Source: Flavobacterium sp. CBA20B-1
GTDB taxonomy: Bacteria; Bacteroidota; Bacteroidia; Flavobacteriales; Flavobacteriaceae
NCBI RefSeq assembly: GCF_028473145.1
Contig: NZ_CP092370.1
Span: forward strand, 2,666,001 to 2,730,000
Reading direction: 5' to 3'
DNA: 64,000 nucleotides
Shown here: piece after piece, positions 52,344-62,613 of the stretch
Layout: every line of letters begins with the position of its first letter
How positions within the stretch are numbered: position 1 is the first letter of the stretch
Program-made: the position numbers and the translations under genes
Notes under the pieces: generated by a model
The model's database searches: none
Seen by the model: the letters and a program-made list of their open reading frames with translations, nothing else
Told to the model about the DNA's origin: nothing

Positions 52344-53882
52344 ATGTTGGTAAAAGTTTTTGGAAGCGCTGTTTTTGGTATAAACGCTACCACAATAACC
52401 ATTGAAGTAAATATAGACAAAGGCATTGGCTATCATTTAGTGGGGTTGCCCGATAATGCAGTAAAAGAGTCAAGCTACCGAATTGCTGCTGCTTTGGCAA
52501 ATATTGGATACAATTTACCCGGAAAAAAAATCACTATAAACATGGCGCCTGCCGATTTGCGCAAAGAAGGCTCGGCTTATGATTTGCCTTTAGCGATTGG
52601 AATTTTAGCCGCTTCAGGTCAATTAAAGAAAACCGATTTTAGCAATGTAATGATTATGGGTGAATTATCGTTAGATGGTTCTGTGCAACCCATCAAAGGT
52701 GCGCTGCCAATAACCATTCAAGCAAAGGCCGATGGTTATACTGAGATTTTTCTTCCAAAAGAAAATATTCAAGAAGCAGCTATCGTTGAAGGAATCAATG
52801 TGTATGCAGTGCCAAATATTTCTGATTTAATCGATCATTTTGAAGATAAAACGCCTTTGAAGATTACCCAGATTGAACAAGAAGATTTATTTGATGTTGC
52901 CAACGATTTTTCGTTGCTTGATTTTGCCGAAGTAAAAGGGCAGGAAAACATTAAGCGTGCACTAGAAATTGCTGCTGCCGGTGGTCATAATATTTTGCTG
53001 ATCGGTCCGCCCGGATCTGGTAAAACCATGTTAGCTAAGCGATTGCCAAGTATTTTACCACCAATGACGATGGACGAAGCTTTAGAAACCACAAAAATTC
53101 ATAGTGTGGTGGGCAAGGCACAAAACGTTGGTTTGATCAAAAAGCGACCTTTTAGGGCACCGCATCATACGGCATCGAGCGTATCGCTGGTGGGTGGTGG
53201 CAGTTATCCGCAACCTGGTGAAATTTCATTGGCACACAACGGCGTATTGTTTTTAGATGAATTGCCCGAATTTAAACGCGAAGTGTTAGAGGTTATGCGG
53301 CAACCGTTAGAAGATCGCGAAGTAACCATTTCGCGGGCAAAGTTTACCGTTTCCTATCCATCTTCTTTTATGTTGGTTGCAAGTATGAACCCAAGTCCCA
53401 GCGGATATTTTATGAATGATAAAGGGTTAAGTTCATCATCGGCACAGGAAATGAATCGGTATTTAAACAAAATTTCAGGACCTTTATTGGATCGAATTGA
53501 TCTTCATATCGAAGTAAACCCTGTTCCTTTTGAAAAATTATCTGAAAAATCAAGCGCAGAGAAAAGTGCGTCGATTCGAGATAGGGTGGTGCAAGCCCGA
53601 AGCATACAATCGGAACGTTTTAAAGAATATGCGGGTATTCATTACAATGCCCAAATGCCCACAAAGTTAATAGCTGTTTTTTGCGATTTAGATGCCACTT
53701 CATTGCAATTGCTGCAAACTGCTATGGATAAACTTAATTTATCAGCCCGTGCATACGACCGAATTTTGAAAGTTGCTCGAACCATAGCCGATTTAGAAAG
53801 GTGCGATAAAATTCTGCCGGCGCATATTGCCGAAGCCATTCAATACCGCAGTTTAGACCGTGATTTATGGACTAATCAGTAA
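52344..53882 (+). CDS. YifB/ComM family Mg-chelatase-like AAA ATPase
   Basis: A 512-residue protein with an N-terminal Lon-protease-like fold domain (about 20-140), an AAA Mg-chelatase domain with Walker A IGPPGSGKTMLAKR, Walker B VLFLDELPEF, and a C-terminal Mg-chelatase helix bundle. ComM of naturally competent bacteria is a branch-migration helicase that promotes integration of transforming DNA. The start at 52344 (MLVKVFGSAVFGI) is chosen over an upstream TTG. The 3' end overlaps the convergent membrane gene by 11 bp. Confidence 0.93.
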   Translation: MLVKVFGSAVFGINATTITIEVNIDKGIGYHLVGLPDNAVKESSYRIAAALANIGYNLPGKKITINMAPADLRKEGSAYDLPLAIGILAASGQLKKTDFSNVMIMGELSLDGSVQPIKGALPITIQAKADGYTEIFLPKENIQEAAIVEGINVYAVPNISDLIDHFEDKTPLKITQIEQEDLFDVANDFSLLDFAEVKGQENIKRALEIAAAGGHNILLIGPPGSGKTMLAKRLPSILPPMTMDEALETTKIHSVVGKAQNVGLIKKRPFRAPHHTASSVSLVGGGSYPQPGEISLAHNGVLFLDELPEFKREVLEVMRQPLEDREVTISRAKFTVSYPSSFMLVASMNPSPSGYFMNDKGLSSSSAQEMNRYLNKISGPLLDRIDLHIEVNPVPFEKLSEKSSAEKSASIRDRVVQARSIQSERFKEYAGIHYNAQMPTKLIAVFCDLDATSLQLLQTAMDKLNLSARAYDRILKVARTIADLERCDKILPAHIAEAIQYRSLDRDLWTNQ

Positions 53883-54588
53883 GTTGGTCGCTAATATGTT
53901 GGTACAAACAATACGCCACTATATAATTTAATGGTAGGGTTAAAATAATTCCTATTCCAAAAAAAAGAATACCTATTAATGATAAAAAATACGTAATCAT
54001 AATAAATAAAAACAAAAAACCCGGTTTTTGATTGATGATAGCAATGCTTAAAGAAATACTTTTACCAACACCGAGACCATGCACATAAATAGCAACAACC
54101 GAAAAATAAGTTAACAGCTGCACCAAAACACTTATTCCAAGTGCTACCAAACCAAAACCTGCTTGTTCTAAGAAATAAGAAAGGGCAGTGGTGCTTACTT
54201 GTACTGCTATAATAACGTTTAATGCTTTTAAACCGCTGGTGCTGAAAACAGATTGGTAAGCGGTTCCCAAGCCCACATAAGGCTGGGTTGCTGATTGATG
54301 AATCATTCCGTAAACGCCGCTTAGAAGGTAATGTGCAATGATGCCCACAATTCCGTTTAAAAGCAGCAGTTCTATAGATTTACTGGCAAGTATTTCTTCT
54401 ACAAATGCAGTGTTTTCTAATTTAGAGATGTCTTGCGGAAAATCGAACAAAAATAATATTCCAATAAAATATACAAAAAATAGAATGATAAAGGTAAGCA
54501 ATATATAAAGTCCGGAGGTTACAGCTACTTTTTTCGCAACCGCAATGATTTGTTCGGATAGTTTTAATTGATCGATTTCGTAGTTCAT
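53872..54588 (-). CDS. polytopic membrane protein, unknown function
   Basis: A 238-residue integral membrane protein (start MNYEIDQLKLSEQ) with about five hydrophobic helices. It has the general look of a DUF-type glycerophosphoryl/YihY-like integral protein but no family I can name. The -7 box of this gene lies in the loop of the upstream terminator. Confidence 0.7.
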   Translation of the reverse strand: MNYEIDQLKLSEQIIAVAKKVAVTSGLYILLTFIILFFVYFIGILFLFDFPQDISKLENTAFVEEILASKSIELLLLNGIVGIIAHYLLSGVYGMIHQSATQPYVGLGTAYQSVFSTSGLKALNVIIAVQVSTTALSYFLEQAGFGLVALGISVLVQLLTYFSVVAIYVHGLGVGKSISLSIAIINQKPGFLFLFIMITYFLSLIGILFFGIGIILTLPLNYIVAYCLYQHISDQLTD

Positions 54589-54595
54589 AATAAAA

Positions 54596-54625
54596 AAAAT
54601 GCTTCGCAAAAGTACGAAGCATTTT
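54596..54625 (-). terminator. terminator of the YpfJ-like gene
   Basis: 11-bp perfect stem 54596-54606 with 54615-54625. The 8-base loop is the -7 box of the downstream gene. Confidence 0.8.
54607..54614 (-). promoter_or_regulatory. -7 promoter box inside a terminator loop
   Basis: On the minus strand the loop reads TACTTTTG, an exact TAnnTTTG. The membrane-protein ATG is 18 bases downstream. Confidence 0.5.
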
Positions 54626-54642
54626 TTGAATTGTTTACTGTT

Positions 54643-55512
54643 TTAATAGCGAATACTATTATATATTGTTTGAATATCGCCTTGGCTGATATCTCCGGTG
54701 GTATATCCTTTCATAAACCAAGCTTTTCGTTCGGCTGATGTTCCGTGTGTAAACGTTTCCGGCTGCACATGACCCTGCATTTTACTTTGAATGGCATCGT
54801 CGCCTACTGCTTGTGCGGCGCTGATTGCTTCTTCAATGTCGCCTGCTTCTAGCTTGTCTTTATTGCGGCTTGCCCAAATTCCGGCGTAAAAATCAGCTTG
54901 TAATTCTTGTGCTACCGAAAATTTATTGGCTGCAGCTTTGCTTTGTCCTTGCTGAGCTTGGCGCACTTTTTGGCTGGTTCCCACAATGGTTTGTATGTGG
55001 TGTCCCACTTCGTGTGCAATAACATAAGCAATTGCAAAATCGCCGCCTTTGGCACCAAAACGAGTACGTAATTCTTCAAAAAAACGTAAATCCATATACA
55101 CTTTTTGATCGGCAGGACAGTAAAAAGGTCCTGATGCTGATGTAGCCGAACCACACGCAGTATTCACACCGTCATCAAACAAAACCATTCCAGGTCTTTG
55201 ATAAGTTTGACCATTTTCTTGAAAAATCTGACGCCATGTTTCATTGTTATAATCAAAATTGGCTTTAGAAAACTCGCCTAATTCTTTTTCTTCTGCAGAA
55301 AGCTCTCTCGTTTGTACTTGTTCGGTTTGCTGTGTTGCGCCTTGGGTTTGATTTAAAATAGTACCAATCACTTGACCAGTTTCACCACCAAACATGGTAA
55401 GCAACAATGCTACAATACCAATGATTCCACCACCTACAACTGCTTTTCCACCGCCCGACATTCCTCTGCGGTCTTCAAAACCTTCTACATTTCCTTTTTT
55501 CTCCCATTTCAT
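54643..55512 (-). CDS. neutral zinc metallopeptidase, YpfJ family
   Basis: A 289-residue protein with an N-terminal membrane helix (AVVGGGIIGIVALLLTMFGG) and a periplasmic zincin domain. HEVGHH in AYVIAHEVGHHIQTIVG is the zinc site and LQADFYAGIWA supplies the third ligand. The N-terminal MKWEKKGNVEGFEDRRG is typical of the family. The substrate is unknown. Confidence 0.93.
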   Translation of the reverse strand: MKWEKKGNVEGFEDRRGMSGGGKAVVGGGIIGIVALLLTMFGGETGQVIGTILNQTQGATQQTEQVQTRELSAEEKELGEFSKANFDYNNETWRQIFQENGQTYQRPGMVLFDDGVNTACGSATSASGPFYCPADQKVYMDLRFFEELRTRFGAKGGDFAIAYVIAHEVGHHIQTIVGTSQKVRQAQQGQSKAAANKFSVAQELQADFYAGIWASRNKDKLEAGDIEEAISAAQAVGDDAIQSKMQGHVQPETFTHGTSAERKAWFMKGYTTGDISQGDIQTIYNSIRY

Positions 55513-55545
55513 ATCTTAATAGATTCTAAATTTTTATCTAAATTA

Positions 55546-56241
55546 CTATTTTTCTACGTTTTTCCAAATAATATCATCTGGAACGGGGGCAATAATTTTT
55601 AATTCTTCTTTGCTTACCGGATGTGTCAATACTAATTGGCGTGCGTGCAAATGAATACCACCGTTCGGATTGCTTCTATCAAAACCATATTTTAAATCGC
55701 CTTTAATTGGACAACCAATAGCGCTCAATTGACAGCGAATTTGATGATGACGACCTGTGTGCAGATTAATTTCTAAAGCAAAATAAGCATTTAATTTTTG
55801 AATGATTTTGTAATCTAAAATTGCTTTTTTGCTGTCTTTTACTTCTTTGGTGTGTGCTTTAGAGGTGTTGTTTTTTGGGTTTCTAGTTAAATAGTGAATC
55901 AACGTGTCACTGTCTTTTGGCGGTTGCTTTTTAACCACAGCCCAATAGGTTTTCTGGGTTTCACGGTTTTTAAACAAATCGTTCAATCGGGTTAAAGCTT
56001 TAGATGTTTTTGCAAACAAAACAATGCCTGTTGTGGGGCGATCTAACCTGTGAACCACGCCCAAATAAACAGCTCCGGGTTTGTTGTATTTTTCTTTTAA
56101 ATATTCTTTAACTACATCGCTCAATGGTTTATCGCCGGTTGTATCGCCTTGAACAATATCGCCCGCACGCTTATTCACCACAATGATATGGTTGTCTTCG
56201 TATAAAACCTGTAAGTTGTCTTTGTTTGAATAGATTTTCAT
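55546..56241 (-). CDS. RluA family pseudouridine synthase
   Basis: A 231-residue enzyme isomerising uridine in rRNA or tRNA. It has the catalytic HRLDRPTTGIVLFAKTSKA with the essential Asp, and HTGRHHQIRCQLSAIG near the C-terminus. There is no N-terminal S4 domain, so it is the short RluA/TruC-like form. Exact target not predictable. Confidence 0.93.
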   Translation of the reverse strand: MKIYSNKDNLQVLYEDNHIIVVNKRAGDIVQGDTTGDKPLSDVVKEYLKEKYNKPGAVYLGVVHRLDRPTTGIVLFAKTSKALTRLNDLFKNRETQKTYWAVVKKQPPKDSDTLIHYLTRNPKNNTSKAHTKEVKDSKKAILDYKIIQKLNAYFALEINLHTGRHHQIRCQLSAIGCPIKGDLKYGFDRSNPNGGIHLHARQLVLTHPVSKEELKIIAPVPDDIIWKNVEK

Positions 56242-56272
56242 TCGAGTAGCACGTAGGTTATTTCTAGAGATG

Positions 56273-56375
56273 CACAGATGATATGTTGATTTTCATTTGA
56301 TTAGATACAAAGTTTTTTGCAGGTTAATCCTTGAAAGTTATCTTTAAATTGAAGAAAATAACTGATGCATCTGTG
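56273..56375. repeat. inverted repeat, CACAGATG type
   Basis: CACAGATG 56273-56280 with CATCTGTG 56368-56375. Similar arms occur at 6727-6763. Confidence 0.35.
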
Positions 56376-56385
56376 GTTTAATTTG

Positions 56386-57204
56386 TTAATATTGCTCCGA
56401 TGAATTTGGGAAATCTTTCGATTTTACATCATCAACATATTGTCCGATGGCTTTTGTCATGTCTTCATACAAATTCATGTAGCGTCTTAAAAATTTAGGA
56501 CTGAATTCATGTGTCATACCAATCATATCATGCACCACTAAAACCTGACCGTCAACACCACTTCCTGCGCCAATTCCGATAATAGGAATCGAAACTTCTT
56601 GGGCAACTTTCTCTGCCAATGCTGCCGGAATTTTCTCTAAAACAATTGCAAAACAACCAATTTTTTCGAGCATTTTGGCATCTTCTATCAATTTTTCGGC
56701 TTCGGCTTCTTCTTTTGCTCGAACGGTATATGTTCCAAATTTGTAAATAGACTGAGGCGTTAAACCCAAATGTCCCATAACCGGAACACCAGCGCCTAAA
56801 ATCTTTTTAATGCCTTCTTTAATTTCTTTACCACCTTCTAATTTCAAAGCATGCGCACCGCTTTCTTTCATTACCCGAATGGCAGATTCCAAAGCTTTTT
56901 TAGAGTCCGACTGGTAGGATCCAAAAGGTAAATCAACCACTACCAACGCACGTTGCACACCGCGAACCACACATGAAGCATGATAAATCATTTGATCCAA
57001 TGTAATGGGTAAAGTGGTTTCGTGTCCTGCCATAACATTGCTGGCAGAATCGCCTACCAAAATCACGTCAACCCCCGCAGAATCTACAATTTTAGCCATG
57101 GTGTAATCGTAAGCGGTAAGCATAGAGATTTTTTCTCCGTTTTTTTTCATATCAAAAAGCGACTTGGTAGTCACTATTTTGTAATCTTTTTTTGCAACAG
57201 ACAT
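56386..57204 (-). CDS. panB: 3-methyl-2-oxobutanoate hydroxymethyltransferase
   Basis: A 272-residue TIM-barrel enzyme making ketopantoate in pantothenate synthesis. It has [48 protein letters not shown] and [19 protein letters not shown], all family blocks. No panC or panD is in the window. Confidence 0.96.
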   Translation of the reverse strand: MSVAKKDYKIVTTKSLFDMKKNGEKISMLTAYDYTMAKIVDSAGVDVILVGDSASNVMAGHETTLPITLDQMIYHASCVVRGVQRALVVVDLPFGSYQSDSKKALESAIRVMKESGAHALKLEGGKEIKEGIKKILGAGVPVMGHLGLTPQSIYKFGTYTVRAKEEAEAEKLIEDAKMLEKIGCFAIVLEKIPAALAEKVAQEVSIPIIGIGAGSGVDGQVLVVHDMIGMTHEFSPKFLRRYMNLYEDMTKAIGQYVDDVKSKDFPNSSEQY

Positions 57205-57320
57205 ACTGAAATTATTGTTGTTTGTGAGCGGTAAAATTAGATAAAAAGTTTAAGAAAAAGATACTATTCTGAATAAAACAAGCCAAAAGAGCGTGTCTTT
57301 TGCTAATGAAGTGTTTTTTA

Positions 57321-58496
57321 TTAGCAATAAGAAGATGCTACAATCTTAAACAATTTTCCGTTTTTAAACTGAAATTCATATACCATATAGTCATCGTTTG
57401 AAATGTAATACGATTGATTTTCAGCGTTTATAAAAGAAATCAAGCCGAGAGCGGTTTTTAAAAATTCAACTTCGGTAGTAGTGCTGTCTAAAAAAGTATT
57501 TTTAATTTTAAAGCCAATGCCTTGTTGGGCAGTTACTTCTCGCAAATGAAAGGTTTTATTCGTGCGGTGTGCAATGGTTTCACAAATGCCGAAATAAACC
57601 AAATATTCATGTTCGGTCAATGTGCAATCATCGTAAGCTTCGGTTTTAGTGGTAAGTTTACCTAATTGTGCTACTAAAAATTCTTTTTGAAAACCATTTT
57701 TAGGTTCTAAAAGGTTGTTAATAGTAAAGCCAAACTTTTTTTCTTCGATTAATTGCGATGGAAGTGAAAAAGATGCTCGAGGTCTGTGTTTTAAAGCATC
57801 GGCTTGCAGTAAACAAATTTCGGCAACATCTTTTTGATTATTTTTTGATGCAAATTCGGCGTACAAGCGTAAAGCGTCTTCGTTTTCATCGGGATTACTG
57901 TTCCAACCGAGTTCTAAAATGCGTTCGGCAAATTTTTTTTGCTCTTCTAAAGTTTCAGCTTTTTTGTATTGATTTTTTAAGTCGGAAAGATCTGGTCGTT
58001 TTCCCACATATTTCACTGGAATATATCCCTTTTTGTTATCAATCTGAACCGGAATCCAAGCTTCTGGATTATACGGATAAAAGGAAATAGGAACCACCGT
58101 TCCGTTTAAAAGTGTACCTACCACAGGAGCAACACTATTGGGCAACTCGCGAATTTTAAGGCTTGCAACCGTTGTGAACAAATGGGGCGATCCGTAATAA
58201 CCGTCGTTTCCAATAATAATTGCAGGCGGTTTTTCGTAATCATCTTTCGCGTTTAAATGGTCTTTTACATTGTAGGTATCGGTAATATAAATTGTTTCGG
58301 TGTGCGGTGTATAAACCTTATAAACGTATTTGTATTCCAGAAATTCATACGAATCTATTGATGCACCACGCAGAAAAATACCCACAGCTTTTGATTGTTT
58401 TTCGTCGTTGTATGCAACAGTGGGAGTTGATATGTATTTTCTTTGTTGCCCATAAACCAAACAATTCATCAGTAAAAAAAATAGTAGCTTTTTCAT
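57321..58496 (-). CDS. exported protein with bacterial SH3 domain
   Basis: A 391-residue protein with signal peptide KKLLFFLLMNCLVYGQ. An SH3b-like domain (about 105-160: SLKIRELPNSVAPVVGTL, WIPVQIDNKKGYIPVKYV) is followed by a helical repeat-like region (about 165-235) and an alpha/beta C-terminal part of unknown type. A role in the cell wall is suggested only by the SH3b fold. It lies eight bases downstream of sdaA on the same strand. Confidence 0.75.
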   Translation of the reverse strand: MKKLLFFLLMNCLVYGQQRKYISTPTVAYNDEKQSKAVGIFLRGASIDSYEFLEYKYVYKVYTPHTETIYITDTYNVKDHLNAKDDYEKPPAIIIGNDGYYGSPHLFTTVASLKIRELPNSVAPVVGTLLNGTVVPISFYPYNPEAWIPVQIDNKKGYIPVKYVGKRPDLSDLKNQYKKAETLEEQKKFAERILELGWNSNPDENEDALRLYAEFASKNNQKDVAEICLLQADALKHRPRASFSLPSQLIEEKKFGFTINNLLEPKNGFQKEFLVAQLGKLTTKTEAYDDCTLTEHEYLVYFGICETIAHRTNKTFHLREVTAQQGIGFKIKNTFLDSTTTEVEFLKTALGLISFINAENQSYYISNDDYMVYEFQFKNGKLFKIVASSYC

Positions 58497-58503
58497 GGTT
58501 TTA

Positions 58504-59925
58504 CTAACAATCTGCCAAATTAACAGCCACAGCTAAACCACCTTCGCTGGTTTCCTTGTATTTGTTATTCATATCTTGCGCGGTTCGCCACATGGTATTC
58601 ACTACTTTATCTAATGGAACTTTTACGTTTTTAGGATCGGTATCTAATGCTAACTCGGCGGCGTTAATTGCTTTAATAGCACCCATAGTATTTCGTTCAA
58701 TACACGGAATTTGCACCAAACCACCAATTGGATCGCAGGTTAAACCTAAATGATGTTCCATAGCAATCTCGGCAGCAACGGTTACTTGTTGAGGTGTTCC
58801 GCCCATTAATTCGCAAAGTGCAGCCGCCGCCATTGCACTCGATACGCCAATCTCGGCTTGACAACCTCCCATTGCAGCAGAAATAGTGGCTCCTTTTTTA
58901 AAGATACTGCCAATTTCACCGGCAACCATTAAAAACTGTTTTATTTCTTTTTCGCCGGCTTTGTGGTTTTCAATGGTTAAATAATACATTAAAACAGCAG
59001 GTATTACGCCTGCACTGCCGTTTGTGGGTGCAGTAACCACGCGGCCTAACGATGCATTTACTTCGTTTACCGACAAAGCAAAACAGCTTACCCATTTTAA
59101 TATTTGACGAAAATATACTTTTGTTTTGCGAATGGTTTGCAGCCATTCTTGCGGATTATTATAAGGTAAATCGCCTTTTAATTTTTGATAAGTATCATAC
59201 GCTCTTCTACGCACGTTTAATCCGCCTGGAAGTGTTCCTTCAGTATGGCAACCAATATAAATGCACTCTAACATGGTGTTCCAAATTCGCATTAGTTCTC
59301 GGTCTATTTCTTCCGGGCTGCGCAACATCAATTCGTTTTCATAAACAATTTCAGAAATTGATTTATTTTCTTTGATACAAAAAGCAAGCAGTTCATCGGC
59401 ATTATCCACAGCAAACGGAAAATCAATTTTCGATTTCTCATTGGTTGTGTCTGTATTGGCTGTTTCTTTCACCACAAAACCACCACCTATTGAATAAAAA
59501 GTAGCTTCATGCTTTTGATCTTCATAAAAAGCAGTAAATGTTAATCCATTGGCGTGAAAGGGCAAAAAGTCTTTATTGAAAACAATTTGTTTCGCTGGAT
59601 TAAAAGCAATTTTTTGAGTACCACCCAAGTTTAAAAAATGCGTGTTTTTAATAGTATCAATAATTTCTGAAATAGCTTCAACAGGAACATATTCCGGATC
59701 GGCACCACTCAATCCTAACATCACGGCCAAATCGGTAGCGTGACCAATACCGGTTAATGACAGCGATCCATATAAATCAACGGTAATTCGTTCTGTTTTA
59801 TCAAAAATATCTAAATGTTTCAATTCGGCAATAAAGCGTTCCGCAGCTCTCCACGGACCTAGAGTATGCGAACTGGATGGGCCAACGCCAATTTTTAACA
59901 TATCGAAAACTGAAATATATTCCAT
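58504..59925 (-). CDS. sdaA: L-serine ammonia-lyase (single-chain, iron-sulfur)
   Basis: A 473-residue enzyme converting serine to pyruvate and ammonia. It has [20 protein letters not shown] at the N-terminus, the catalytic-domain [20 protein letters not shown], and [20 protein letters not shown] with Cys ligands of the 4Fe-4S cluster. The beta and alpha domains are in one chain. The start at 59925 ([10 protein letters not shown]) is preferred to a longer frame. Confidence 0.95.
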   Translation of the reverse strand: MEYISVFDMLKIGVGPSSSHTLGPWRAAERFIAELKHLDIFDKTERITVDLYGSLSLTGIGHATDLAVMLGLSGADPEYVPVEAISEIIDTIKNTHFLNLGGTQKIAFNPAKQIVFNKDFLPFHANGLTFTAFYEDQKHEATFYSIGGGFVVKETANTDTTNEKSKIDFPFAVDNADELLAFCIKENKSISEIVYENELMLRSPEEIDRELMRIWNTMLECIYIGCHTEGTLPGGLNVRRRAYDTYQKLKGDLPYNNPQEWLQTIRKTKVYFRQILKWVSCFALSVNEVNASLGRVVTAPTNGSAGVIPAVLMYYLTIENHKAGEKEIKQFLMVAGEIGSIFKKGATISAAMGGCQAEIGVSSAMAAAALCELMGGTPQQVTVAAEIAMEHHLGLTCDPIGGLVQIPCIERNTMGAIKAINAAELALDTDPKNVKVPLDKVVNTMWRTAQDMNNKYKETSEGGLAVAVNLADC

Positions 59926-60018
59926 ATTGAATCTTAACAAATTAATAAAGCGAAGATAAAGAAAAATAAGTGGAAGTTTTCTAAAATTTTGTTAGATATG
60001 ACATTTCTATAAAACCTA

Positions 60019-60026
60019 TATTTTTG
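60019..60026 (+). promoter_or_regulatory. possible -7 promoter box of dnaK
   Basis: TATTTTTG, fits TAnnTTTG. Use of this box would give a leader of about 160 bases that contains the inverted repeat at 60058. Confidence 0.35.
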
Positions 60027-60057
60027 GCATTTTTTGAAGGTTAAAACAATTTTTTTG

Positions 60058-60070
60058 TGACAGTGTGTCA
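60058..60070. promoter_or_regulatory. TGACA-GTG-TGTCA inverted repeat upstream of dnaK
   Basis: A perfect 5+5 inverted repeat with a 3-base centre, and a further TGACA half about 25 bases downstream. Candidate operator; the binding factor is unknown. Confidence 0.4.
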
Positions 60071-60191
60071 TATAAAAACGCCAATTTCTGACATTTTTTT
60101 ATGTTTTTTAAGTTAGGCACAACAATTGACTAATTGAAAAGCGTGAATGAATCACAAAAAAATAAAGTACAAAATAAAGAATATAAAAGAT

Positions 60192-62084
60192 ATGAGTAAG
60201 ATTATTGGAATTGACTTAGGAACTACCAACTCTTGTGTTGCTGTAATGGAAGGTAATGAAGCAGTGGTTATTCCAAATGCAGAAGGTAAAAGAACAACAC
60301 CGTCTGTAATTGCTTTTGTAGAAGGCGGTGAAATTAAAGTGGGGGATCCTGCAAAACGCCAAGCGGTAACAAACCCTACAAAAACCATAGCGTCTATTAA
60401 ACGTTTTATGGGTGAAAAATTCTCTGAAGTTCAAAAAGAATTAGAGCATACAGCATACAAAGTAGTAAAAGGTGACAACGATACCCCGCGCGTTGATGTG
60501 GACGGACGTTTGTACACTCCACAAGAATTATCGGCAATGACGCTTCAAAAAATGAAGAAAACTGCCGAAGATTATTTGGGGCAAACAGTTACACAAGCGG
60601 TGATTACCGTTCCTGCATATTTTAACGATGCACAACGCCAAGCTACTAAAGAAGCTGGACAAATTGCTGGGTTAGAAGTAATGCGTATTATCAACGAACC
60701 TACTGCTGCAGCGTTGGCGTATGGTTTGGATAAAGGCAGCCAAGACAAAAAGATTGCAGTTTACGATTTAGGTGGTGGTACTTTTGATATCTCGATTTTA
60801 GAATTAGGTGACGGTGTTTTTGAAGTATTGTCAACAAACGGAGATACGCATTTAGGTGGTGACGATTTTGACCAAGTAATTATTAACTGGTTAGCAAACG
60901 AATTTAATAGTGCAGAAGGTGTTGATTTACGCCAGGATCCAATGGCATTACAGCGTTTAAAAGAAGCTGCTGAAAAAGCAAAGATCGAATTATCGTCTTC
61001 AGCTCAAACAGAAATTAACTTACCTTATGTAACTGCTACAGCTACAGGACCAAAACACTTGGTGCAAACATTAACTCGTGCAAAATTTGAGCAATTGGCA
61101 GACGAATTGGTGCGCCGTTCAATGGAACCATGTAAAAAAGCATTGAAAGATGCAGGTTTATCAATCTCTGATATCGATGAGGTAATTTTGGTAGGTGGAT
61201 CAACCCGTATCCCGGTAATTCAAGAACACGTAGAAAAATTCTTCGGTAAAAAACCATCAAAAGGCGTAAATCCTGATGAGGTTGTAGCTTTAGGTGCTGC
61301 AATTCAAGGGGGTGTTTTAACCGGTGATGTAAAAGATGTATTGTTGTTAGACGTTACACCTTTATCATTAGGAATTGAAACTATGGGTGGTGTTTTCACG
61401 AAATTAATCGAATCGAACACAACCATTCCAACCAAAAAATCGCAAGTGTTTTCAACAGCGGTAGATAACCAACCATCGGTAGAAATCCACGTATTGCAAG
61501 GGGAACGCCCAATGGCAAACGATAACAAAACAATTGGTCGTTTCCATTTAGATGGTATTCCACCAGCACAACGCGGTGTGCCACAAATCGAAGTTACTTT
61601 TGATATTGATGCCAACGGTATCATTAAAGTATCGGCAACCGACAAAGGAACAGGAAAATCGCATGATATCCGTATCGAAGCTTCTTCAGGCTTAACTCCG
61701 GAAGAAATCGAGAAAATGAAGAAAGAAGCAGAAGCAAACGCAGAAGCAGATAAGAAAGCCAAAGAAACTGCCGATAAATTAAACGAAGCAGACGGAATGA
61801 TTTTCCAAACCGAAAAACAATTGAAAGAGTTTGGGGATAAATTATCAGATGGTAACAAATCGAACATCGAAGGAGCATTGGAAGAATTGAAAAAAGCTTA
61901 CGAAACGCGTAATGTAGAAACAATTCAACCGGCTTTAGACAAAATCAACGAAGCTTGGAAAGCAGCTTCAGAAGAAATGTACAAAGCACAAGCAGACGCT
62001 CAGCAAGGTGGTGCTCAACAAGCTGAGCCAACACAAGACAGTGGCGATGCTACCCAAGACGTAGATTACGAAGAAGTGAAGTAA
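60192..62084 (+). CDS. dnaK: molecular chaperone DnaK (Hsp70)
   Basis: A 630-residue chaperone. It has ATPase signatures [30 protein letters not shown] and [14 protein letters not shown], then substrate domain [14 protein letters not shown] and a Gln/Ala-rich tail ending DVDYEEVK. The start at [10 protein letters not shown] (60192) is the family start; the longer frame adds a basic extension not found in DnaK. No dnaJ or grpE follows. Confidence 0.97.
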   Translation: MSKIIGIDLGTTNSCVAVMEGNEAVVIPNAEGKRTTPSVIAFVEGGEIKVGDPAKRQAVTNPTKTIASIKRFMGEKFSEVQKELEHTAYKVVKGDNDTPRVDVDGRLYTPQELSAMTLQKMKKTAEDYLGQTVTQAVITVPAYFNDAQRQATKEAGQIAGLEVMRIINEPTAAALAYGLDKGSQDKKIAVYDLGGGTFDISILELGDGVFEVLSTNGDTHLGGDDFDQVIINWLANEFNSAEGVDLRQDPMALQRLKEAAEKAKIELSSSAQTEINLPYVTATATGPKHLVQTLTRAKFEQLADELVRRSMEPCKKALKDAGLSISDIDEVILVGGSTRIPVIQEHVEKFFGKKPSKGVNPDEVVALGAAIQGGVLTGDVKDVLLLDVTPLSLGIETMGGVFTKLIESNTTIPTKKSQVFSTAVDNQPSVEIHVLQGERPMANDNKTIGRFHLDGIPPAQRGVPQIEVTFDIDANGIIKVSATDKGTGKSHDIRIEASSGLTPEEIEKMKKEAEANAEADKKAKETADKLNEADGMIFQTEKQLKEFGDKLSDGNKSNIEGALEELKKAYETRNVETIQPALDKINEAWKAASEEMYKAQADAQQGGAQQAEPTQDSGDATQDVDYEEVK

Positions 62085-62104
62085 TAGATTTTTTCATAAA
62101 TGCG

Positions 62105-62138
62105 AAAAACCTCAGGCTGAAAAGTTTGAGGTTTTTTG
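62105..62138 (+). terminator. terminator of dnaK
   Basis: 10-bp stem 62105-62114 with 62127-62136 and T run. Confidence 0.85.
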
Positions 62139-62139
62139 T

Positions 62140-62613
62140 TTAAAATAACATTAAAAAAATTGTAAACTTTCCTTTTTAGAACAAGTTAAAAGTCTTCCAC
62201 ACTCAATCGCTCTCCGATATATTGATATAAGCTGGGATATTTTGATATGAAATAAAACAAAAAACCCACAAATCCTTAGAATTTACAGGTTTATTCCTTC
62301 AGTTAGTGCAAGTGTTGTCGGGGTGGCAGGATTTTACTCCCTACCCACAAATATCTTTATGTCAACCTATTATACTTCTTTATAAAGAACTGTTCACTTA
62401 ATCACTCACATTCGATTTGTGATTGAATGATGCAAATTTAGTGATTTTAGTTGGTTGTTCAATTATGTTTTGGTGGATTTTTTGATTTATATTTATTACA
62501 TTATATCTTGTCTTTATTAAAAGACATTATATTTAGATTGAAGGGAGATAAATATACGTTTTTTTTTTTAGGAAACCTTAAGTATAGTTACATAATTCAT
62601 AAGGCAAAATACA
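62140..62613. other. gene-poor junction between the dnaK core region and an accessory island
   Basis: About 470 bp without a supported gene. It contains a weak CCCACAAAT...ATTTACAGG hairpin (62268-62293), a tRNA-3'-end-like word, and AT-rich DNA that includes GATGCAAATTTAG at 62430-62442. It probably represents the boundary of inserted DNA. Confidence 0.5.
62317..62332. other. possible att-site remnant resembling a tRNA 3' end
   Basis: GTCGGGGTGGCAGGAT at 62317-62332 matches the reverse complement of a typical tRNA 3' end and T-arm (usually continuing TCGAACCTGC). It diverges after this, so no complete tRNA is present. A tRNA-targeting integrase would leave such a core at an element end. Confidence 0.3.

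Noticed and set aside
60113..60133. AGGCAC-N5-TTG resembling a sigma-54 promoter before dnaK
   Set aside because: The -12 GC is missing (TTGA), and no activator-binding context or rpoN evidence is visible in the window.
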